Assembly: GCA_964649195.1 (NCBI GenBank)
Contig: CAZYPK010000020.1
Span: forward strand, 1-48,863
Direction: 5' to 3'
From: JTS-RE9 sp964649195
Lineage (GTDB): Bacteria > Planctomycetota > Phycisphaerae > Phycisphaerales > Phycisphaeraceae
DNA length: 48,863 bases
In this document: positions 7,339 to 13,901 of the stretch, piece by piece
Position numbering within the stretch: the stretch's first letter is position 1
How the letters are laid out: each line of letters begins with the position of its first letter
Made by a program: the position numbers and the translations under genes
Notes under the pieces: generated by a model
What the model was told of the DNA's origin: nothing
What the model saw: the letters and a program-made list of their open reading frames with translations, nothing else
The model's database searches: none

Positions 7339-9457
7339 TACAACTCACACCCGGCTGATCGAGTCGGACGCATTCGCCTTTGAATTTCTCTCTCAACTCG
7401 CCGAGCGGGAGAGTTGGCGCAAGGAGATTCACCGTCCCGTCTATCACATTCACAAGTGGTGGGCGCAACGTCTCGGGTCCATTTTCCGGGGAATTCTGCT
7501 TGGCAGTGTTCTTCCCGATGATTCGGACCTTCGAGAATCATTCCACCGTCAGCACGCATTCACATCCGTAACGGTCTTTGACCCATTCATGGGATCAGGA
7601 ACCACCATCGGCGAAGCGCACAAACTGGGCATGACGGCACTGGGTCGGGACATCAACCCCGTCGCCGCACGGTCAGTTCGAGTATCGCTTGGACCACTGG
7701 ATCGGCGTCGCATTCTCGCCGCGTTCGATGAGCTGTCTGAAACGGTCGAACAGAAGATTCGCGGCCTTTATCGGTCGACCGATTCGCGAGGATACGCTTG
7801 CGAGGTCTTGTATCATTTCTGGGTCATGCAGGCGGGTTGCCCCGATTGCGCCACGAAACTAGACCTGTTTCCTTCGCACATCGTCGCCCGAAACGCGCAT
7901 CCCGATCGAAAGTCGCACGTGCAAGTGCGCTGCCCGCACTGCGCGATGATCTTTCCGATCACTCAGTCCCCGGACGACGTGATCTGCACCGGTTGCAGTC
8001 ATCGCTTCAACGCCGCGATCGGGAACACTTCAGGAGCCAAAGCAACCGGCTCATCATGTCGCTCCACATTCAAGGTGCTGGATGCGATCGGCGATTCATC
8101 CCCTCGGTTCCGTTTGTTCGGCAAGCTGGTGTTGTGCAGTGACGGCCGCAAAGAATATCTGCCGGTCACCGATGACGATATCGCATCCTACGCGGATTCC
8201 GGCAGACGGTTGACTGAAGAACTTGAAGCGGGCCGGATTAAACTGCCGACGCTTGGGCTCACCGAAGGGTTCAACACTCGGCAGGCGATGAACTACAACT
8301 TTCACCGGTGGGTCGATTTCTTCAATGACCGTCAACTGCTCGCGCTCGGCTGGCTGCGCGCCGCCATCGTCGGCTTGTCCGACGCCGCCGCACGCGACGC
8401 GTTACTCACGCTTTTCTCCGCCACGCTGGAATTCAACAATCTCTTCGCGTCGTACAAGGGCGAGGGAACGGGCGCGGTGCGGCACATGTTCTCTCACCAC
8501 ATTTTGAAGCCCGAACGAACGCCTCTCGAAGCCAACGTCTGGGGTACGCCAAAAAGCTCCGGTGGGTTTTCCAACCTTCTGCGTTCCCGCCTGCTGCGCG
8601 CAATCGACTATCGGGAAGCACCGACGGAAATCAATGGAGCGTCATCACCCGCCAAAGTCTGCTCACCCCCGTTCGGCGGCCGGGTCGAGCGCGACTGGCC
8701 TATAAACTTGCCATTTGACAACCGGGGGATATATCTCTCCGCCGGCGATTCCGCCCACACGTCGCTCCCCAAAGGGTCTGTCGATCTTGTCGTGACCGAT
8801 CCGCCGTTCTTCGATAACGTCCATTATTCCGAACTCGCTGATTTCTTCCACGCGTGGCAACAGATCGACGACGATAACGCCGGCGTTGTCGCAAAATCCA
8901 CGAGACACGCAGCCGAAGTGCAGGATGTCGATTCGGCGCGGTTTGCGTCCAAGTTGCGCGACGTCCTCGCCGAATGCCACCGGGTTCTGCGGAACGATGG
9001 CTTGCTGGCATTCACTTACCACCACTCTCGTCGAGAGGGATGGCATTCCTTGGCGAACGCCATTCGCGGCGCCGGTTTTGTCATTGTGAATGCACATCCC
9101 GTGAAGGCGGAAATGTCAGTCGCCACGCCAAAGTTCCAGGCGAAAGAACCGATTCAACTCGACATCATTCTCGTTTGCCGAAAGAGTTCCGCCGAAGCAA
9201 ATAGGCGGACTTCCTCGCCTATCGAGGCTTTGGATCGGGCGCGTGCCAAACTGGAGCGCTTGGCGAAGGCGGGTTTCACGCTGTCACGCAACGACCGGAA
9301 AATCACGATCATCGGGCAACTGCTTACCAGCAGCGAACAATGCGGCGGCAATTCCCTGGCTCTCGATGAACTTGCCGAGCGCGCCCTCGAAGATGATTCG
9401 TTTGCACCTTTGCCTTTCGTGCAGCCCGCCGCCCAACTTTCGCTATTCGAATCGTGA
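7319..9457 (+). CDS. Site-specific DNA methyltransferase (DPPF, DUF1156-like)
   Basis: 712 residues. It transfers methyl groups from S-adenosylmethionine to an exocyclic amino group in DNA (N6-adenine or N4-cytosine). An HIHKWWAQRLGSIFRG segment (residues 43-58) is typical of the DUF1156-like group. Motif I for AdoMet binding is DPFMGSGTT at 88-96; the catalytic motif IV is TDPPFFDNVHYSE with Asp494. Between them is an insert with three CxxC pairs (Cys174/177, 205/208, 223/226), likely a zinc-binding part of the target recognition region. The 20-bp overlap with the nuclease gene implies a restriction-modification pair. If the nuclease is dead, this is an orphan methylase. The target sequence cannot be read from the DNA. 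Confidence 0.9.
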   Translation: MTNPTTDTTHTRLIESDAFAFEFLSQLAERESWRKEIHRPVYHIHKWWAQRLGSIFRGILLGSVLPDDSDLRESFHRQHAFTSVTVFDPFMGSGTTIGEAHKLGMTALGRDINPVAARSVRVSLGPLDRRRILAAFDELSETVEQKIRGLYRSTDSRGYACEVLYHFWVMQAGCPDCATKLDLFPSHIVARNAHPDRKSHVQVRCPHCAMIFPITQSPDDVICTGCSHRFNAAIGNTSGAKATGSSCRSTFKVLDAIGDSSPRFRLFGKLVLCSDGRKEYLPVTDDDIASYADSGRRLTEELEAGRIKLPTLGLTEGFNTRQAMNYNFHRWVDFFNDRQLLALGWLRAAIVGLSDAAARDALLTLFSATLEFNNLFASYKGEGTGAVRHMFSHHILKPERTPLEANVWGTPKSSGGFSNLLRSRLLRAIDYREAPTEINGASSPAKVCSPPFGGRVERDWPINLPFDNRGIYLSAGDSAHTSLPKGSVDLVVTDPPFFDNVHYSELADFFHAWQQIDDDNAGVVAKSTRHAAEVQDVDSARFASKLRDVLAECHRVLRNDGLLAFTYHHSRREGWHSLANAIRGAGFVIVNAHPVKAEMSVATPKFQAKEPIQLDIILVCRKSSAEANRRTSSPIEALDRARAKLERLAKAGFTLSRNDRKITIIGQLLTSSEQCGGNSLALDELAERALEDDSFAPLPFVQPAAQLSLFES

Positions 9458-9574
9458 GCGTCCCGGTCGGGTGTCATCACATCTGCGATTTCTTCAAGCG
9501 ATTGGACTTTCATCATCCGCCCTGCTATCCTCTTCGCATCCTGTGGTGACAAATCACTTGGGATGCCCGTCGAA

Positions 9575-9632
9575 CGATGGCTTACGCGAACGCTCCCCGC
9601 GTTCACTCGAACGCAATTCGCGTTCACCATCG
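9575..9632 (+). promoter_or_regulatory. Branched hairpin region before the helicase gene
   Basis: An outer stem (CGATGG at 9575-9580, CCATCG at 9627-9632) encloses two hairpins, each with arms GAACGC and GCGTTC (9588-9604 and 9609-9625). The three-way fold lies 37 bp before the DEAD-box helicase start and 118 bp after the methyltransferase stop. It may be a 5' leader structure or a terminator; no U-tract is present. Confidence 0.4.
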
Positions 9633-9668
9633 ACAGTCCCGGGCCCCTCCGCTTGAAGAACCATTGCT

Positions 9669-11198
9669 ATGACATTTGCCGACCTTCGGCTCGCCGAGCC
9701 GATCCTCCGTGCCATCACCACTGAAGGCTACGAAATCCCCACGCCCATTCAGGCCCAGGCCATCCCCCACGTGCGCGACGGCTCCGACCTGCTCGGCTGC
9801 GCCCAGACCGGCACCGGCAAGACCGCCGCCTTCGCCCTGCCGCTGCTGAATCGGCTCCTCGAAGCCAAGACCAAGGCCCTGGCGCCCAAAGCCGACGGCA
9901 ACGAAATCGAAGCCGCTGACGCCAAACTGCACGACAAAAAAGTCGCCGCCAAAACCGGCGGCCACAGGAAGCATGACCGCCATCCCACCCGCGTCATTCG
10001 CGCCCTGATCCTCTCCCCCACCCGCGAGTTGGCCCAGCAGATTGCCGACAGTTTCAAAGCCTACGGCAAACACACCGGCCTGCGCGGCGCGGTGATCTAT
10101 GGCGGCGTCGGTCAGGGTTCGCAGACCGCCGCCATCCAGGCCGGCATCGACATCCTCGTCGCCACCCCCGGCCGCCTGCACGACCTGATCGACCAGGGCT
10201 ACATCAATCTTTCCCATGTGGAGGCGTTCGTCCTCGACGAAGCCGACCGCATGTTGGACATGGGCTTCATCGAGCCGATCCGCCAGGTGGTCAAGCTGCT
10301 GCCCAAGCAGCGGCAGACGCTGATGTTCTCCGCCACCATGCCCAAGGAAATCCGCCATCTGGCCGAGTCGATCCTGAACAACCCCGTGCGCATCGAAGTG
10401 GTCCCCGAATCGACCGCCGCGGAAACGGTCGAACAGAAGGTTTACTTCGTCGAGAAGAAGAACAAGCCGCTGCTGCTCAAGCATTTTCTCGAGCACGTTT
10501 CGGTGACGCGCACCATCGTGTTCACGCGAACCAAGCATGGCGCGGATCACGTCACCAAGTTTCTCAATCGCGAGGGCCTTCGTGCCGAGGCGATTCACGG
10601 CGACAAGACCCAGGGGCAGCGCCAGCGTGCCCTGGCGAATTTCAAGGCCAACAAGACCCCGATCCTCGTGGCGACCGACATCGCCGCCCGCGGGCTGGAT
10701 GTGGACAACATCTCGCATGTGGTGAACTTCGATGTGCCTCACGAGCCGGAGACCTACGTGCATCGCATCGGCCGCACCGGCCGGGCCGGGGCATCGGGCG
10801 ATGCGGTCTCCTTCTGCATGGCCGATGAACGTCCGTTCCTAACATCGATCGAACGGATGCTCAAGAAAACGGTCCCCGTGGTGACGGAACATCCTTTCGT
10901 GGACCCGACGCCCTACAACCCGCGCGGCAGCAGCAGTGGTGGTGGCGGCGGCGGTCGATCGCATGGCGGCTCGCGCGGCTTCCGCGGGCAGAATGCCTGG
11001 AACCGCTCCAGCGGCGGCGGCGGCCAAAAACCGTTCAAGAAACCCGCGCGGGCCGGGGCCGGGGGCGGGGGCGGAAGCGAACACGGCAAGTCGCACAACA
11101 CCCACGGCAGCGCCAACTCCGCAGGCAAAAAACCGGGCGTGGGCCAGGGCGGCCCCGGCGGCAAACGATCAACCTTCCGCCGACGCGAAGAGCGGTAA
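9669..11198 (+). CDS. DEAD-box RNA helicase (RhlE-like)
   Basis: 509 residues. It is an ATP-dependent RNA unwinding enzyme, likely acting in ribosome assembly, RNA decay or cold adaptation. All core motifs are present: Q motif YEIPTPIQAQAIP, Walker A AQTGTGKT, PTRELAQQ, TPGRLHDL, VLDEADRMLDMGF, FSATMP, then in the second RecA lobe VATDIAARGLDVD and HRIGRTGRAG. A short Lys/Asp-rich insert (around residues 72-115) sits between Walker A and motif Ia. The last 90 residues are a Gly/Ser/Arg/Lys-rich tail, with runs such as SSGGGGGGRSHGG, which usually gives unspecific RNA binding. REPIN-like copy 2 begins 17 bp after the stop codon. Confidence 0.95.
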   Translation: MTFADLRLAEPILRAITTEGYEIPTPIQAQAIPHVRDGSDLLGCAQTGTGKTAAFALPLLNRLLEAKTKALAPKADGNEIEAADAKLHDKKVAAKTGGHRKHDRHPTRVIRALILSPTRELAQQIADSFKAYGKHTGLRGAVIYGGVGQGSQTAAIQAGIDILVATPGRLHDLIDQGYINLSHVEAFVLDEADRMLDMGFIEPIRQVVKLLPKQRQTLMFSATMPKEIRHLAESILNNPVRIEVVPESTAAETVEQKVYFVEKKNKPLLLKHFLEHVSVTRTIVFTRTKHGADHVTKFLNREGLRAEAIHGDKTQGQRQRALANFKANKTPILVATDIAARGLDVDNISHVVNFDVPHEPETYVHRIGRTGRAGASGDAVSFCMADERPFLTSIERMLKKTVPVVTEHPFVDPTPYNPRGSSSGGGGGGRSHGGSRGFRGQNAWNRSSGGGGQKPFKKPARAGAGGGGGSEHGKSHNTHGSANSAGKKPGVGQGGPGGKRSTFRRREER

Positions 11199-11214
11199 GC
11201 GCCGGGGTTTTCCG

Positions 11215-11395
11215 AGCCGCGACTCAACGAGTCGCGGACGTGAACAGCCTGAAGAAGTGACCATCGCGCAGCGGTGAAAAGCCTCGAAAACCGTGGGGCA
11301 CGTCCCTGCGCTCACGGCCTTCAAGTCCGGCTGTCCGCAGCGCAACCTTGCACCCCTTCAGGCGGTTCATCTCCGCGACTCGTTGAGTCGCGGCT
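11215..11395. repeat. REPIN-like element, copy 2
   Basis: 181 bp with the same terminal hairpins (arms CCGCGACTC and GAGTCGCGG) and inner GCCTGAAG/CTTCAGGC inverted repeat as the copy at 1223-1404. It lies between the helicase gene and the glycosylase gene, ending 28 bp before the latter's start codon. Confidence 0.9.
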
Positions 11396-11423
11396 CATGG
11401 CGACACCCCGTTACCATTGCAGC

Positions 11424-12032
11424 ATGTCCGTGCGCATCGATCGAACCTTCTTCCGTCGCGATCCCGTCACGCTTGCCAAATCCCTGCTGGGGCAGCGGCT
11501 GGTGCGCATCCTTTCCGATGGCGTCCGGCTTTCGGGGATGATCGTCGAGACCGAAGCCTACCTGGGCGTCATGGATCTTGCCGCCCACACCGCGCGCGGC
11601 AGGCGAACCGCGCGCAACGCCTCGATGTGGCTCGATGGCGGCCACGCCTACGTTTATTTCACCTACGGCATGCACCACTGCATGAACATCGTCTCGCAGA
11701 CCGCAGGCGAGCCGACCGCGGTGCTCATCCGCGCATTGGAGCCGGTCGAAGGCGTTGATGTGATGCACAAGCATCGCGGACCGGCGGCGCGCAGGCTGCG
11801 CGATTTGTGTTCGGGACCGGCCAAGGTGTGCCAGGCGATGGCGGTCGATCGCGGGCTTGACGGCGTCGATCTTTGCAGCGGAGATTCACTGTTCGTCGAG
11901 CGGATTCGGTCGCGGCCGTTGCAGGCCGGGGCGATCGGGGTGGGGCCGCGCATCGGCGTGGCTTATGCGGGCCAGTGGGCCGCCAGGCCGTTGCGGTTCT
12001 GGGTGAAGGGCAATGAGCATGTGAGCCGGTGA
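11424..12032 (+). CDS. 3-methyladenine DNA glycosylase (AAG/MPG family)
   Basis: 202 residues, the normal size for bacterial members. It cuts alkylated or deaminated purines from DNA as the first step of base excision repair. Family blocks are clear: VETEAYLGVMDLAAH, RTARNASMW, GHAYVYFTYGMHHCMN, AVLIRALEPVEG, and near the end SRPLQAGAIGVGPRIGV. The frame is open upstream, but that part is the REPIN-like repeat, so the ATG at 11424 is chosen. No Shine-Dalgarno site is visible. A TACCAT hexamer ends 6 bases before the ATG, the same geometry as the ispH promoter, so this transcript may also be leaderless (weak evidence). Confidence 0.92.
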   Translation: MSVRIDRTFFRRDPVTLAKSLLGQRLVRILSDGVRLSGMIVETEAYLGVMDLAAHTARGRRTARNASMWLDGGHAYVYFTYGMHHCMNIVSQTAGEPTAVLIRALEPVEGVDVMHKHRGPAARRLRDLCSGPAKVCQAMAVDRGLDGVDLCSGDSLFVERIRSRPLQAGAIGVGPRIGVAYAGQWAARPLRFWVKGNEHVSR

Positions 12033-12040
12033 CCGGGGCA

Positions 12041-12258
12041 GGGCCGTTTAGTTCTCCGAACCACCTTCATTGAGAAACTTCAAATGGCAAATCCCAAGTT
12101 CCAAACAAGCTCCAAAACGCGGAAATGGAAAAAACAAGGAATTCGGATCGCGCATGATTTCCGCCCTTTTCCTTCGGAATTGGAGCTTGTTTGAGATTTG
12201 GGGATTGTGATTTGTGATTTCAGACCGCACGTCACCCAGGAATGAAACGGCCCCGGTG
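12041..12258. repeat. Family B inverted-repeat element, copy 1
   Basis: An element of about 218 bp. It opens with GCAGGGCCGTTTAGTTCTC and closes with the inverse AATGAAACGGCCCCGG. Inside, TTCCAAACAAGCTCCAA on the left pairs with TTGGAGCTTGTTTGAGAT on the right. It fills the gap between the glycosylase gene and the convergent SIS-domain gene and may also terminate both. Related copies are at 20341, 27585 and 32943. Confidence 0.85.
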
Positions 12259-12271
12259 ACCGGGTTGTCGA

Positions 12272-12829
12272 TCATTGCTTCTCCGCCAGGGCGTAGCAGA
12301 TCATGTGCAGGATGTGCATCTGCACATCCTCGACGCGGCCGAAGTGGGTGTCGTCCACGATGATGGTCTGGTTGCCCATGCCGTCGAGCTGGCCGCGCTG
12401 GCCGCCGATGATCGTCAGGGTTTCGAGGTCGTGATCGACGGCCCACCGCACCGCCTTGACACAGTTGGGCGAGTTGCCGCTGACGCTCAGGGCGATGAGC
12501 AGATCGCCCGGCCTGGCGTAATTCTCAAGCTGGCGAACGAAGACATCCTCATAGGTGTAATCGTTGGCCAGCGCCGTCAGCCAGGGCGTGTTGTCGGTCA
12601 GCGACATCACCCGAAACCGCCGGCCCAGACAGTCCGATGTGCCCTTGCCCAGATCGACGGCAAAGTGGGAGGAACACGCGGCCCCGGCGCCGTTGCCGAT
12701 GCAGAAAATCTGCCGATCCTTTTCCCACATCCGCCGAACCGTCGCAATCGCCCGGGCAATGTCCGCCACCGGCACCGAGTTGAGCGCCTGCGTTTGAGCC
12801 GCGATGTAATTTTCAATCCAGGTGTGCAT
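12272..12829 (-). CDS. SIS-domain sugar-phosphate isomerase (GmhA-like)
   Basis: About 185 residues forming one SIS domain: FCIGNGAGAACSSHFAVDLG, then ALSVSGNSPNCVKAVRWA and IGGQRGQLDGMGN. This pattern belongs to the sedoheptulose-7-phosphate isomerase (GmhA) and DiaA group. GmhA makes the heptose precursor of lipopolysaccharide inner core; DiaA-like proteins lack catalysis. The substrate here is uncertain. The ATG at 12829 is preferred because GGGA lies 6 bases upstream; the ATG at 12835 is also possible. It follows the ROK gene by about 40 bp on the same strand, so a shared sugar-related transcript is likely. Confidence 0.82.
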   Translation of the reverse strand: MHTWIENYIAAQTQALNSVPVADIARAIATVRRMWEKDRQIFCIGNGAGAACSSHFAVDLGKGTSDCLGRRFRVMSLTDNTPWLTALANDYTYEDVFVRQLENYARPGDLLIALSVSGNSPNCVKAVRWAVDHDLETLTIIGGQRGQLDGMGNQTIIVDDTHFGRVEDVQMHILHMICYALAEKQ

Positions 12830-12867
12830 GTTCATTCCCACGAGTAAACCAAACACCGCCACGCCAT

Positions 12868-13884
12868 TTAGCCGTTCGCCTCGGCGAACGAAGTATCCCC
12901 CGGAATATCCCCGCCCGCCAGCAGCAGCGCCCCCACCGGCACCACATCCTCACCCAAGGCCGCGAGCGCCAGATGAGGGCCGGGGGCAAACGCATCCATG
13001 ATGAAGCCGCGAAGCTGATCGCGCAATGCATCGAGCAACGGCAACCCGATGAACGACAACCCGCCGCCGATGATGATCGCATGGGGATGAAGCAGATGGA
13101 CGACATGCGAAAGCGCCAGGGCCAGTTGCCGCATCGTGCCGTCGAGAAGATCCTTCGCCAACGGACATCGCCTCTGAAGCGCACCGGCGAGGCAGCGCGC
13201 TTCGCCGCCGGTGGTGAAGGAGGCGGCATGATTGAAAAGCGTGCGCCACTCCGCCGCGAGTTCGCTGTGCGGATCGGATTTCACCGCCTCGCGGACCAGC
13301 GCATCGACGGCCCAGCCGGAGCAACACTGCTGCACGGTCAGGCCTTGCTCATGCAGCCGCACATGCCCCAGTTCCAGTTCGCCCGGCGGAGCGCCGTGAA
13401 AGATCGAGCCTGCGCTAATGAACCCCGCGCCCACGCCGCTGCCCAGCGTCACGTAGATCATCGATTCGAACTCACGCCCCGCTCCGCGCGTCCCTTCCGC
13501 CAGCGCCGCCACATTCGCATCATTCTCCACCATCGCCGGTCGCCCGCTGCGCCGGGTCAGCCAGTCGCCCAGGGCGAATCCATCCCAGCCCTGGATGTGG
13601 TAGGAGCGAATGATCCGCCCGCTGCGCCAATCGACGGGTCCGCCATAGCCCACGCCGATGGTGGCGATGTCGTGGAGGGTCATCAATTCGTTCATATGCG
13701 TTTCGATGGCGGCGAGGATGGCTGATGCGCCCCGGCGGGGATCGATGATGCTGCGCCTGCGATCGATGATGTCGCCCTTCGCATCGCCGATGACCAGTTG
13801 CAGCTTCGTCCCGCCGATCTCGATGCCCATGCGGCGAGCGGAAGGCGATGAGGATGAGGAAGGAGAATCGGAGGAAGCGTTCAT
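12868..13884 (-). CDS. ROK-family sugar kinase or regulator-like protein
   Basis: 338 residues. The N-terminal ATP-binding motif is GIEIGGTKLQLVIGD, and the sugar-site block is ENDANVAALAEGTRGAG, as in ROK glucokinases. The usual zinc motif CxCGxxGCxE is not kept: the region reads EQGLTVQQCCSGWAVDAL with only two adjacent cysteines, so zinc binding is doubtful. No helix-turn-helix precedes the kinase domain, so it is a kinase type rather than a NagC-type repressor. The ATG at 13884 fits the family start; a Ser-rich tract (SSDSPSSSSSPS) precedes the fold. The final codons FAEANG lie in the palindrome at 12873-12890. It lies 17 bp after the RND gene and may be co-transcribed. Confidence 0.85.
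   Translation of the reverse strand: MNASSDSPSSSSSPSARRMGIEIGGTKLQLVIGDAKGDIIDRRRSIIDPRRGASAILAAIETHMNELMTLHDIATIGVGYGGPVDWRSGRIIRSYHIQGWDGFALGDWLTRRSGRPAMVENDANVAALAEGTRGAGREFESMIYVTLGSGVGAGFISAGSIFHGAPPGELELGHVRLHEQGLTVQQCCSGWAVDALVREAVKSDPHSELAAEWRTLFNHAASFTTGGEARCLAGALQRRCPLAKDLLDGTMRQLALALSHVVHLLHPHAIIIGGGLSFIGLPLLDALRDQLRGFIMDAFAPGPHLALAALGEDVVPVGALLLAGGDIPGDTSFAEANG
12873..12890. repeat. GTTCGCC palindrome, second copy
   Basis: Arms CGTTCGCC and GGCGAACG, with the flank GGCTAAAT on the minus strand. It forms the last coding codons and the stop of the ROK gene. The near-identical copy at 2494-2511 is non-coding. Confidence 0.7.
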
Positions 13885-13901
13885 GGCCAACTCATTTTGA
13901 A

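Noticed and set aside
7319..9457. Type I restriction HsdM
   Set aside because: The motif layout is a DPPF enzyme with a long insert, and there are no HsdS or HsdR genes.
9669..10763. Minus-strand 379-codon frame opposite the DEAD-box helicase
   Set aside because: The plus strand carries all helicase motifs; the antisense frame is a GC-rich shadow.
11274..11423. 50-codon extension of the DNA glycosylase
   Set aside because: It is a translation of REPIN-like copy 2; the family start is at 11424.
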